Part shown: positions 53,585-64,000 of the stretch, piece by piece
Layout of the letters: each line of letters opens with the position of its first letter
Numbering within the stretch: the first letter of the stretch is position 1
Assembly: GCA_030734395.1 (NCBI GenBank)
Contig: JAUZTG010000002.1
Location: forward strand, 1-64,000
Source of the DNA: Sarocladium kiliense
Lineage: Eukaryota > Ascomycota > Sordariomycetes > Hypocreales > Sarocladiaceae
Length of the DNA stretch: 64,000 nt
Reading direction: 5' to 3'
Translations under genes and position numbers: made by a program
The notes under the pieces: model-generated
Told to the model about the DNA's origin: nothing
What the model saw: only the letters and a program-made list of their open reading frames with translations
The model's database searches: none

Positions 53585-56500
53585 ATGGCTGCTGTGCAGT
53601 TGCCAGCCGGTGTGCCCGGCTCGATCTCATCTGCCACGCTTCTCACAGAAGACCTCGAGAAGCCGTTTCTTGATGATCGCCAGTACCGAGTCATTCAGCT
53701 TCCCAACAAATTAGAAGTTCTTCTTGTTCATGATCCAGGGACCGACAAGGCTGGCGCTGCGCTCGATGTCAATGTTGGAAGTTTCAGCGACGAAGCGGAT
53801 ATGCCTGGCATGGCTCACGCTGTGGAACATGTAAGCATCATCGAACCCTTGTCTTCTCCTGTCGTAACATTCATCATTGACAAAGTCACCGGAATAGTTC
53901 TTGTTCATGGGTACCAAGAAGTTTCCAGGTGAGAATGAGTACGGAAAGTATGTTACATCCCATTCGGGACGGTGCAACGCCGAGACAGGAGACACGTCCA
54001 CCAATTACTACTTCGAGGTCGCCGCAAAACCTGCAAACGATGAGGAGCCGACATTAGAGAATCCCTCGCCTTTGTATGGGGCGTTGGATCGCTTCTCACA
54101 GTTTTTCATTGAGCCACTGTTCCTATCCAGCACGCTAGATCGCGAACTGCAGGCCGTGGATTCCGAGCACAAGATGAACCTCCAGAGCGACGAATGGCGC
54201 CTTTGGCAGCTCAAAAAGTCACTCTCGAACCCCAACCATCCATTCTGTCGCTTTCTCACTGGGAATCTTGACGTTCTCAAGATTCAACCCGAGGCAAACG
54301 GTATCGATGTGAGGAACAAGTTCGTTGAGTTCCACAGCAAACACTACTCAGCCAACCGTATGAAGCTGGTTATTCTGGGTAGAGAGCAACTCGATGTCTT
54401 GGAGAGCTGGACTATCGAGCTGTTCTCAGATATTGTCAACAAGGACCTGCCTCCGAATAGATGGACGGATGAGGTGCCTTTCAGGGACGTCGACCTTGGT
54501 ATGCAGTGTTTTGCAAAGCCTGTCATGGATTCCAGAGAACTGAATCTCTGTTTCCCCTGGATTGATGAAGAGCATTTGTACGAATCGCAACCTAGCCGTT
54601 ACATCTGCCATCTTATCGGACACGAGGGTCCTGGTAGCATCATGGCGTATATCAAGAACAAGGGCTGGGCTAGTGGCTTGAATGCCAATGCTTATCCCGT
54701 GTGTCCGGGAACACCCGGGCTTTTCGACGTGACCATCAAATTGACAGAAGAGGAAAGGAGCCCCTCAAGCATAATCTGAGCTTACCTGCTGACTCTTCTC
54801 TCCAGGGCTTGGCTAAGTACCAAGAAATTGTGAATATCTTCTTCCAGTACGTGGCCATGCTGAAAGAGCTGTCACCACAACAACGGATCTTCGAGGAGCA
54901 AAAGACGATGGCAGATGCCGCTTTCAAGTTCAAACAGAAGACTTTTGCTAGCCGCTTCACTCGTGAGACGAGTTCGTTCATGCAGAAGCCTTCACCGCGG
55001 GAGTGGCTCTTGCGTGGCGGCAGCCAAGTGCGAGAGTTCAATCCAGACCTCATCACTCAGGCACTCGACCAGGTCCGACCTGATAATTTGCTATTGCTGA
55101 TCATTTCACGCGATTTCCCTGGGGACTGGAACCAGGAGGAGAAGTGGTATGGCACTCAATACAAACACGAAGAGATTCCCGACGACTTTATTGCGGACCT
55201 CTGGGAAGCTGCTCGAACATCTGCCTCTGACCGAATACCAGAGCTGCATCTCCCCCACAAGAATATTTTCATTCCTGACAACTTGGAAGTTGCCTTGGAA
55301 GTCGAAAAGAAGGAGGTTGCAGAGCCGGCTTTGGCACCGCGCCATCTCCGCAATGATGGCAGCGCAAGCACGTGGTGGAAGAAGGATGACACGTTCTGGG
55401 TTCCTCAGGCGAATGTTTTCGTCAGTCTCGAAACGCCAGTCCTCGGCCTCGGGGCTAAGAGCAGTGTTCTTGGCCAACTTCTGATGATGCTCGTACGCGA
55501 TGCCCTCACGGAATACTCCTACGATGCCAAACTTGCTGGGCTAAAGTACTCCTTGGGGCTGGAGATGCGTCGCCTGCGGCTCGACGTCTGTGGCTACAAC
55601 CACAAGCTTATCGTCTTTCTCGACAAGGTCATGGCAACCCTGAAGAACCTTGATACCAAGCAAGACCGCTTCAGACTCATCAAGGAACGCTTGACACGTG
55701 AATACAACAACCTGCAACTTCAATTTCCCTACGAGCAAGTCGGCTACTACATGTCTTGGCTGACCGGGGAATCCGATCACATCGTGGACTTGAAAGCTGC
55801 TGAGCTTCCTGCCATCACTTTGGCTGAAGCTTCGGATTTCCGTGATGTGGTGTGGAAGAGCATGCACATCGAAGTCTACGTTCACGGCAACATGCACAGG
55901 AACGAGGCTCTGGAAGCGACAAATATGGTTGAGTCGATTCTAAATGCAGGCGTTCTGCCACCCGAACAGCGGTCTAGCCCCAGGTCATTCGCGTTGCCAG
56001 AGAGCTCCAACTACGTTTATAACAAGACTTTGCAGGACCCTGACAATGTCAATCATTGCGTCGAGACCTTCTTCCATGTCGGCGAACGCGGAGATCGTGC
56101 TGTCAGGGCTCGCACACTGCTCATCGCCCAGATGCTTCACGAGCCAGCTTTCGATCAACTGAGGACAAAAGAGCAGCTGGGATATGCCGTTTTCACTGAC
56201 GTGCGAGCCCCTCTGACTACTACTGGCATCCGCTTCATAATCCAGAGTGAGCGGACTCCTCGATATCTCGACACCAGGATTGAAGCGTTCCTCGCCAGCT
56301 ACGGCGAAATTTTGGCCAACATGAGTGTGTCAGAATTCGAGGGACACAAGCGCAGTTCCATTGTCAAGTGTCTTGAGAAGCCGAAGAACCTCGACCAGGA
56401 ATCTTCGCAACACTGGGAGCAGATCTCGGACGGATTCTACGACTTTGACCAAGGTAATGTGCAACGTCATGACATACCTTGCCGAACCAGTGCTGATGAA

Positions 56501-56986
56501 ATTATCGCAGCCCAATTGGATGCCGCCCAGATTGAGAAGCTTAGCAAAGACGATATGGATAAGTTCTTTAAGAAGCATTTGGATCCGAGATCGACGAAGC
56601 GGGCTCGACTATCAGTTCATTTGCATGCGCGTGCCAGTGAGCTTGACAAGAATATGATTGACCTCTTTCAGCGTCTCAAGCTCAACGACATCCCACAGGA
56701 GAAGAGGCAGAGCGTCGATGTTCTTGAGAGTTATCTACAGGAACAGAACCTGCCTGAAAACAAGATCTCAGAGGTTATGCAGAAGTCAAAAGATGCAGGT
56801 CTCAAGAGCGACAATTCCGATGCGACTCTGTGCGACGCCGTGTTATCAGCTGTCGAGATCACAGACGTCAACCAATTCAAAGCTGGACTGACAGCTGTTT
56901 CGGGAGGACGGCCGTCGTACCCTTTCTCTAACTTTGAGGACAGCGAAACCTATACAGGAAGCTCGGTGTTGTCTCAGGCGAAGTGA
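53585..56986 (+). CDS. Insulysin-type M16 zinc metalloprotease
   Basis: Exons 53585-53830, 53898-54752 and 54806-56986, with a further probable intron 56454-56510; about 1,070 residues. The zinc motif HxxEH is MAHAVEH, split from FLFMGTKKFPGENEYGKY by intron 1. GDTSTNYYFEV, IGHEGPGSIMAYIKNKGWA and, in the C-terminal half, RTKEQLGYAVF are family signatures. Insulysins degrade small peptides; yeast Ste23 matures a-factor. Intron 2 (54753-54805) has a good branch point (TGCTGAC) and acceptor (TCTCTCCAG), but its 5' end is GAAAGG instead of GT. Unspliced, the frame ends at 54779. The next 727 codons remain open and conserved, so the intron is probably removed or the base is an error. ATG 53585 is the first ATG in frame. 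Confidence 0.9.
56454..56510 (+). other. Probable in-frame (3n, stopless) intron in the insulysin gene
   Basis: GTAATG donor, GCTGATG branch point and CAG acceptor bound 57 nt with no stop. Removing it gives YDFDQAQLDAAQIEKLSK, which fits the family better than the retained reading FDQGNVQRHDIPCRTSADE. Confidence 0.6.
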
Positions 56987-57362
56987 TGGAGTACCTCGTG
57001 GCGCATGCACTTAGGCGAAGACTCCTGGACTAGACGGGGACCATAAGACGTATATGCTGTGAAAGGACTCTACCTGCGGTGTTTCTAGGACTTGCCATCT
57101 AAATTCACCACCTTGACTTGTGGCGTTTCGTGCTCCGTGTCCCATCATTCCGTCCATGTACCGTCGCTCCCGGCGATCCTCCGGCCCAAAAGAGGCGTTA
57201 TGCTGCTGAAGAAGCTTTGTCATTTTGCATAGCAGGAATCAGCAGGCAGTCGGTGCAGCAGGTATGTACATGGGAGACGGCTCCCTCAACGCAAAGTGAC
57301 ACTCAAATGCCAACCGTTCGTCTCTTCCACGGTTACGATAGCCTTCCTGGATGACCGGGGGT
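56987..57362. other. Intergenic stretch between convergent genes
   Basis: 3' flanks of insulysin and of the KEN-box gene; nothing else seen. Confidence 0.4.
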
Positions 57363-58237
57363 TCAAATGCAAAGTTTTTCGTTGAGGTGGCCCCATCTGC
57401 GCCGGCTATTGCAGCGGCTCATATATCGAAGCGAGTGATTACGTCGGATCACTCGACGCAACCCAAAATAAAATCGCCCTGTGTTCTTCTTGCCCAGTGG
57501 TAAACGCCCCTTGCCAATGGCCTTGCCCAGGCCTGCGGAACGACGAGTTAAAATCTGGGACACGTCGTCGATAGGAGGAACGTTCTCTTTGCCATGCCCC
57601 TCGGCTTGCTCCCGGCTCCTCTTGTCCTCCTCGGGAGTGATATCAAGGGTAGCGGTGCTGTGTTGAAGGAGGTTGGTCATCTCCTCCCCAGGAGTGTCGT
57701 TGTGGATGTCAAAGGACAAGGCGTCATTGGGGTAGGGTTTGTTCGCGTTTTGCCCATAACGACGAATGGTTCCCTTCAAGGCTGCCTCCAGGGAGAAGGG
57801 AACCAATGTTTGCTCTGCCTTCTGGGTAGCAGGACGGTGAACACGGTGAACACGGTGAACCGATCCGGCCACCATTTGCTTTGGGCGGTCTGGGCGGCTT
57901 CCTCCATGGTAGCGTCCGTTCGTCGACTCGACGTTAGCGGCATGACAAGGTTTGATGGGACTGGTGGAGCCCAAATTCCTTGGAATCGAGATATCAGCCC
58001 GGGAAGTTCTAGGGCGCTTTGAGTAGACAGCATCCAAATTGTCGAAGATGTCGCTCTCAAGAGAGCCAACTTTCCGCTTTGTCGTGGGAGCGGTGAGTAT
58101 GGAGGCAACTGCTCAACGGCGATTAGGACCGACTCATTTCATGAATGCACGACGGCAGGGAAAATACCAGGGAGTTTGCTTCCCAGGCTCGCAAGGCGGC
58201 GGAAGCGGGTAAGGGGTTGGCGGATCGCAGATGCCAT
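57363..58237 (-). CDS. Conserved fungal nuclear protein with KEN box
   Basis: Exons 58237-58168 and 58108-57363 join in phase over a 59-nt intron (271 residues). The start MASAIRQPLTRFRRLASLGS and the segment KRKVGSLESDIFDNLDAVY are followed by basic patches. The best conserved block is FSLEAALKGTI, then FDIHNDTPGEEMTNLLQHST, LDITPEEDKRS and GKENVPP. That KEN sequence next to an acidic helix is a typical APC/C degron, suggesting cell-cycle-controlled turnover. The family occurs widely in ascomycetes without a defined function. A perfect 9-bp triplication (57835-57861) encodes the VHRVHRVHR stretch. The last 40 residues are basic and may be frame-altered relative to relatives. Confidence 0.65.
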
Positions 58238-59069
58238 AGCGTGATGAGTTGATTTGTCTGAGGATGCCACTGATAGATCAAGGCAAAGACGTTTCGATTC
58301 AATTCTGCTCTTCTTAAGAGAGAATATGTTGTTGTCTTCCGTGGTGTTATGTTGTATTGGTCGGCTGTGATCGAAGACGGCAAGAGCAGTGAATGCGGAA
58401 GTGAAAGCATGATAAAGGCTCACGGGCTACACGCTGTCTGAATTGAGACAGGGGCAGCCAGCCGATAGCGACCACATGATCAGCAATGCTTGCGAGCCAG
58501 CTCCGGCAGCGGGTTTTGACAGCACATCGAGGTTTCGATAAGCGCCAGTCCCAAGGTCGCAAGGAGGGTCGCGAATGGCGGAGAAGCGCTCGTGAGATAG
58601 AGCTACCGGTGAGAGGGGCGCCGGGCCAACGAAAGGCTGTCCTGGCATTGAATGCTGAGTAAGGAGATGAAACCCACACCAAGAGCGCCCGGATGCGGGC
58701 GTCGAGACCAGTTGACGGCCTATTTCGAGGCCAGACGAAGCTGGCGTTGGCTCACCTCACGGTGAGTGGTCAGCAATTGTCTGGAGGGGATCGGCTTGGC
58801 CCAAGCACGTGCTCCACTACAAAGCTCAGCCTAGTACGTCCGTGCATCATGTGTCTCGCATTGCTTTACGCAGCCGACCCACGAGAGGCGGCGGCCGACC
58901 CGGTTGCAGGATCATGGAACTCCGTATTGCGTCTGCTACCACACATATCGGCCGGCAATGCCACTAGGAATGATCACACCTGAGCCCAGCAAAGTCGTGT
59001 GTTGAGTGGCTTGGATCTTTCGGTCAGGGGTAGCCTCTGCTAGTCGCCCATTGTTCGTGTAACGACGAG
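58238..59069. other. Intergenic stretch, no gene seen
   Basis: Contains the KEN-box gene promoter; short frames only. Confidence 0.4.
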
Positions 59070-60199
59070 TCACGAAGGAGGCCTGCAGACCTCCTGAACC
59101 AATGTCAGTCAAGCACGTCAAATCGCCAAGTGAGACTCACATTTCTCTTGTCTCGGTAGTCTGCGTACAAGTCATTCCACAGGTCTCTCGCCGCGCAGTT
59201 CTCGACACCTTGCTCGTTCACGCATGGTGGTTCGTGGGGTCTCTGTAACCCAGGATCGGCAAACAGCCAGGGCTTCGGAAGCGGGAAATCGGAGAAGTGA
59301 ATGAGCTTTGCCTCGTTGAACACGGCGACGGGGTCCCACGTCTCTCCTGGATTGCCAAGGTACGACTCGTGGCTGTCCTGCCTGAACTCTCCACTCAACA
59401 GCGCGTACCGCCGATGTGGAAGTACGAGGGCACTGTGGCCGAAGAGCCGATTGATGATCTCCATGTCGTAGTCTCCGGGACCGGCAGCATCGACCTCGCG
59501 TTGAATTAGCGCAAACGTGTCATGGCCGGGCTGGACGAGCATGATGTGAGATGAGAGGTAGAGCTGCTTTGGATCCAGCCAATACGCACGTGGCATTGCT
59601 ACCGGCACACGGGGCAGGAGAAAGAGCTCGTCCATGTGGCGGAGGATCATGGAGTCCGAGTCTACATACAGTATCCTGTCATACTTGGTCTCGTTGAAGA
59701 CGAGGAGCTTCGTGAAAGAGTCAGACCAGGTAGCTACAGCACCGTCAGCGAAGGCGAGACATCAGAAATGCAAACGCAACGCACAATCATTTGTGATCTT
59801 GCGTTTGACAGAAATGGGAGACAGCTTCACGGCAAGCTGGTCCCGAGCTTTGATGAGAAGCCGGCCGTTCTCATCGTCCGCTGTCACCGCGTCTGGATCT
59901 GTAAGCATTCCAGATGGGTACAACAAGACGCGATCGGCCTTGCTGCCGAGCTGATGCAACATGGTGAAGAACAGGACGGAATTGCACAGATAAAGAGAGT
60001 TGGTGGCGTATTGGCCATAAGCGACTCGCGACCAGTCGATGGGGTCATCAGATGCGGCAGCCGGACATCCAGCCTCGTCCTGGGACAGGGCAGGTGGTGC
60101 TCTCTCCGCGAACGGCAAGAGAACGGAGCCCCTGATATAGAAGAGGCAGAACAAGGTAACGCAAATTGCCATGCGTGCCCGATTGATGACGAGACTCAT
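59070..60199 (-). CDS. GNT1-like glycosyltransferase (GT8 group), type II membrane protein
   Basis: Exons 60199-59785, 59733-59141 and 59093-59070 join over introns of 51 and 47 nt (343 residues). ATG 60199 is the first true ATG and precedes a type II anchor (ICVTLFCLFYIRGSVLLPF). The lumenal part shows YGQYATNSLYLCNSVLFF, LHQLGSKADRVLLYP, then STWSDSFTKLLVFNETKYDR and the metal motif LYVDSDSM (DxD). Later come VAMPRAYWLD, YDMEIINRLFG, GEFRQDSHESYLGN, WDPVAVFNEAKLIHFSDFPL and PKPW. This matches fungal glucose N-acetyltransferase 1-like enzymes, which modify glycans or glycolipids in the Golgi. All recognised motifs are intact. Confidence 0.85.
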
Positions 60200-60679
60200 A
60201 GCGCCTGGCGTGGGTATTGTCACACTCTGCGGCAATCAGACGGACCGTGGACCACTGCGCGGTACGGTACATGGGACGAGGTCTGTTGTAAGTTGAGAGA
60301 AATCGATGGTCATATTCTGGCTCCTGCCAGTGGGTGCACTACAGTCAAATGGGACCGTCAATATGCTGCGCAATACTTGATGATTCAATTATGTCCGGCC
60401 TCCTTCATGAGACCAAGGCGGCGATATATGAACACCGTCCCAGCCCTGAAGTACTGCATTGTAATCTTCGACGATCTCACCATGTTTGCCCTCCGAGGTG
60501 TTGCTGTGGGTTGGATCCCAGTGATCAGCCGTTTGTGGTCACTGTGAGAGATGCATCCTGTAACGGCCGTGCTGCGTCTTGAATCGGCTTCTTTCGATAT
60601 CGCATGACTGGAACGGCTCGCTCAGCCTTATATCTGTTCAACATCTTCCCTTGCGCCAGGTTGAGTAAGCCATTGCAAC
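60200..60679. other. Divergent promoter region
   Basis: Lies between the glycosyltransferase (minus) and LysM-like gene 3 (plus). A TATA-like CTTATATCTG is near 60627-60636. Confidence 0.4.
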
Positions 60680-61770
60680 ATGCACGCAGCTTACTTTGCC
60701 CTCATTGCCTCATTGACCCCTGCTGCATCGGCGCTCGAAGGTCGATGGGTGCCGGTTCCAGGAAACCTGTGGGGCCAAGTCCTCCGTGCTCTTGGACTGC
60801 CCAACTACGACGTACTGATCAGTCTGAACGATCTACCAAACATAGACTACGTTGATATCTCGAACACATACACGGTTCCATACATTCGGTCCCTTGATCC
60901 ACCGGCGGCATGGGAAACCACCAGCGGCATGCCCTACTTGGCGCTGAACATCCCCACTGGAACTGCGAGAGGGTCCCCTGCATCACCCGACAAGACGTCA
61001 TTCGCAACCTCGTGGCGTGGACGCGCCGAGACTTATCACTCGACTCCTACCCTTCCCGATCGCTCGCGAACCGTGAAGGACTCTGAGGCAGAGGAAACTC
61101 CTCGAGCAGAGGATCCAGCAAGCGACAAGAGCTCAGAGCATACGACCAGAACCAACGACGAGCCGTCTCTCAACATCCCGGACCCCACAAGCAGGAAGGA
61201 CGGAGAGACGGCTTGGATGACGGACAGGGCGACCAGTAATCACGAGCCCACACGGAGCATAAGTGACACCGGCCGGGCAGCCACAGAAGACGCAGAGCCC
61301 ACCAAACCTTCGAAGCCGGAGGGAACCTCGAAATCGGATCCGAGTCCGAGTGGGGGATTCTTATCAGTACTGACGCAGTATGCTAGATCTCGCGAGCCAG
61401 CCTGTTACCTCCGGTCGAGTCAAGTCACCATCGACGAGCCTTCGCCTCACATTCAGACCTTCTGTGAGTCTTCTCAGAAGAAAGAGCTGGATTTCATGAA
61501 TAATATAGTGTGGAATACTTTTGAATCCAAATCGGGAGGTCTGCATGTCTTTACAATCTCTTGGGTGGCCGGCTGTCTCGGCACGCCTGAGAAGGTGGCA
61601 AAGGACGAGTGCATAGACACGTTTGAGAATGTCAACAAGAGATGTGAGTACCACTCCTCGTGTTACGCAACGTTGCTGATTCGCTAGGTGAACAATACGA
61701 CGGAGGAGGTCATGATCAACGGGGTTGTCTGCTGTTCGACTATTGGCCACTGGCCAACAGTGGTGGGTGA
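60680..61770 (+). CDS. Secreted LysM-like protein with C-terminal cysteine domain (paralogue 3)
   Basis: Exons 60680-61643 and 61688-61770 with a 44-nt intron give 348 residues. The signal peptide is MHAAYFALIASLTPAASA. The module reads GRWVPVPGNLWGQVLRALGL, PNYDVLISLNDLPNIDYVD and TYTVPYIRS, then AWETTSGMPYLALN. A long Ser/Thr/Glu/Pro linker (about 140 residues) follows. The C-terminal domain has ACYLRSSQ, QTFCESSQ, GGLHVFTISWVAGC, DEC and NKRC, and across the phase-1 intron YDGGGHDQRGCLLFDYWP. Cysteine order, the GGG...GC end and intron position equal those of the gene at 7009. Related C-terminal domains occur in fungal secreted proteins and chitinase-associated proteins. Chitin binding is inferred, not shown. 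Confidence 0.75.
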
Positions 61771-63031
61771 GACCGGGTAGCCGCAATCCGGCCCCGTGTC
61801 CTTTCCAAGGGTCTTGTGTCCCAGGTAGACGAACTCAATATAGAACACGTTGAGCTTGCTTTGTTGAAACCCCCGCGGCTGGCCTCCCTTGCTCGCTGTG
61901 CACGGCGAACAGTACGCCCTTATGTGACCGGTGGTCAAATGATCGACTACTGCACATAGGAATCATCTTGATTGAACTAGAACCATTACAGTAGACCATC
62001 ATCACCAGCCATCCGGCGGGAGCCAGTCATGTAGCAATGTCGAGGTGAGGTGAACATAATTGTACCTACTTGCCAAACTTGTGCAACAACCACCTGGCTT
62101 GACGAAGACAGATGAAATGGGTTGACCAGCAAGTGCCCCACATGAGACGGCCCAATGGCGTGTAACAGGCTGACGACGCGATCGTGGACAAGAACGCTCC
62201 GATTGGCTGGCAACGTCACACCCTGCCTCGTCAATGAGGATTCTAATGCTACCGTCCCCAGGGAGACGCTCTGTCGTTAACCAACCGAGCGATACAGTCG
62301 TTGGGGGCCTCATGCACTTCCGTCCTGGATGTATGACAGGAATGTGGCCAGGGATGAAAGTCCAGAAGTGGACCCAGAGGCCACGCTGAGTGGAGCGGGA
62401 TGTGGACAATGCATCAAACACAATCGGACCGCTTGTGGTCGACATCAGTTGACAGTGCTTCCCCAACAGGAGGGTGGGGCTACCCTTGAAGTGCAACATC
62501 CGCGGGGGAGGAAGGGGCGTCAGTCAAGATTCGGCCATCACTGTCTTCGAGAAACCCAAATCATGTCCTCCGTGAGCGACTGCGCCGTGACTTTCCAATA
62601 CAGTTCCAGTTCTGAGAGCCCCGCGAGAACCATATTGCGTCAGACCATGAGGAACCAAGAGCAACCTCGTGCGACGTGCAAACATGTGCAACCATGTGCA
62701 ACCATGTGCCCGAATTGAGGACCTTGGCTTCGGCCGACTGACAGTGGCCTCCCGCGCTGGACTAAAGTACTACGGCCCTGACTCTTGCCTGGTTGCTTCT
62801 GCCAGAAGCTGTGGCGCTTGGATTCATGGAATGCCCACTCTCCGGCTGCACCGCCTTGGGATCCGGCTCAGCTGGCGAGAGCTAGACCCGATCATCTGGA
62901 GGGTCGATCCCCTTTTACCGCGGCCGGTGATCTTAACCTTGAATGCGCCAAGAGCGAGTTCCGCGGGAGGATAAGTATGCCTCTATCACGGCCTGCGTTG
63001 TGGTCAATGCTATCTTTCCTTCATTGTTCAA
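61771..63031. other. Gene-poor stretch with 11-bp tandem repeat
   Basis: Three copies of a CATGTGCAACC-type unit lie at 62683-62710. No gene was supported. Confidence 0.45.
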
Positions 63032-63941
63032 ATGGAGGACTTTTACCTCGGGCTGTTGCGCACCGCCCTCGGCGCCAGTGTTGTACATTCGATCCTTCGC
63101 TCTTGTTCAATTTTCCACTTTGCGGTGCAAGAACCACGCAACCCCCAGAGATCACCCGCCTTCAGGTATCGTACCACCTTCATGGCCATCAATCTAGGGC
63201 TGGCAACGACTTCGCTCGGTCTAGCCACCTGGGCGTTGGTCCTCACAAGTATCAGTCCAGGGATCCCGTTGCTGGTATCGGGTCTCAACTTGATTTTCAG
63301 CATGTTGGGAGCGGTTCGTGTTCTTCACATCACCTCGAGCCGTGATTGTTCTCGTCGCTGACGTAGCCAGTGCTTTTGGATGACTGGTAGCTGCATGAAG
63401 TGGGCTTTCCACCCTCTTGCAGTGGGAATGGTGCTACTGTCGTCGGTCGCAATCTGTGTGTTGGGACTGTACTCCAGGGGAGAGCCTCAAGGCGATGGCA
63501 GGATTCTGCTGGCCGTGGGCGCCTGCATTTATCGTTTCGGCATGTTGGTCCAATGGCCAATCTCATTGTGGGAAGTGCGAGACATGGTGGTTCCGCGGAC
63601 TCGACCGCGAGGCCATCTGGTTCTCCAGGTCATGTTCACCACTTTGCTGGTGATTGGTTGTGCAGTTGTCGGAGCCAGATCGGATGTCTTGAATGTGGAC
63701 GGAGACGTCGTGCGTGACATGCTGACCGTGAGTTTCCCCTCTTTGCTATCAAGCCCGACTAACATATCAGGTCATTTTGGCCACATGCACATTGCATGAT
63801 ATGATGGCGGAGATATGGCACTTGAGTTACCCATTTGCCAAACAGTGGACTTCTCGCCCGAGGCGTGCTTCGGTGGCATCAGGCAACAAGGGGCTGCTGC
63901 CGCGTGGGGATAATCACTCAGAATACAGCCTACAAGGATGA
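63032..63941 (+). CDS. Fungal polytopic membrane protein
   Basis: Exons 63032-63313, 63371-63727 and 63771-63941 give about 269 residues. Intron 2 (43 nt) has GTGAGT and ACTAAC; intron 1 (57 nt) uses GTTCGT and is less certain. Seven hydrophobic segments are visible, among them FMAINLGLATTSLGLATWAL, PLLVSGLNLIFSMLGA, VGMVLLSSVAICVLGL, ILLAVGACIYRFGMLVQW and LVLQVMFTTLLVIGCAVVGA. The C-terminus is basic and probably cytoplasmic. Seven helices invite comparison with receptor-like or RTA1-like proteins, but no family motif was recognised. Confidence 0.6.
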
Positions 63942-64000
63942 AGAGAGGGTCTACAGGGAATTCCAATACTAATGGCTCGAACTTCCTGCCCATGTCAGCC

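Overview
The window looks like nuclear DNA of a filamentous ascomycete, most likely a Sordariomycete. Genes carry short introns of 43 to 100 nt with GT(A/G)(A/N)GT donors, CTRAC/CTGAC branch points and YAG acceptors. The contents are typical of the group: a PacC zinc-finger factor, an ACR-2-like fungal transcription factor, secreted cysteine-rich proteins, a fungal insulysin and a Tad-type LINE fragment. Gene density is low, about 29 supported or likely genes in 64 kb. Several are truncated or frameshifted next to intact single-copy genes, which suggests an accessory or recently rearranged chromosome segment. No prokaryotic, rRNA, tRNA or CRISPR feature was seen.

Layout. 0.1-1.8 kb: a frameshifted fatty-acid-hydroxylase/SDR fusion gene, cut off where a deleted LINE fragment begins. 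2.4-4.7 kb: a PacC gene that stops just after its DNA-binding region, preceded by seven GCCAAG motifs. 5.6-14.9 kb: a membrane protein, a secreted LysM-like protein, a nucleoside-phosphorylase-like effector with possible zinc knuckles, a 5'-incomplete membrane protein, a secreted eight-cysteine protein and a Myb protein. 15-24.6 kb: an unknown protein, a kinase-like protein, a small secreted peptide, a four-finger C2H2 protein and a second LysM-like protein with a GPI-type tail. 25.7-30.8 kb: a SprT/GCNA-like protease, a C48-like protein and a Bys1/thaumatin-like secreted protein. 33-42.8 kb: a membrane protein, an internally repeated protein, a BAH-domain protein, a RING protein and a six-exon CCCH protein. 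44-51.6 kb: a fungal transcription factor without a readable zinc cluster, about 4.5 kb of gene-free DNA with repeats, and a 5'-truncated methyltransferase. 53.6-64 kb: insulysin, a KEN-box nuclear protein, a GNT1-like glycosyltransferase, a third LysM-like protein and a polytopic membrane protein.

The strongest recurring theme is the secreted and surface proteome. Three divergent members of one LysM-like family are spread over 54 kb (7.0, 24.0 and 60.7 kb). Two share a C-terminal cysteine domain and an identically placed last intron; the third replaces that domain with a membrane anchor. The other theme is altered regulators: PacC without its inhibitory C-terminus, a transcription factor without a clear zinc cluster, and a PNP effector domain without its usual NLR partner. 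Exon joins were worked out by hand from splice motifs and reading-frame continuity. Family names come from motif recognition, not from database searches.
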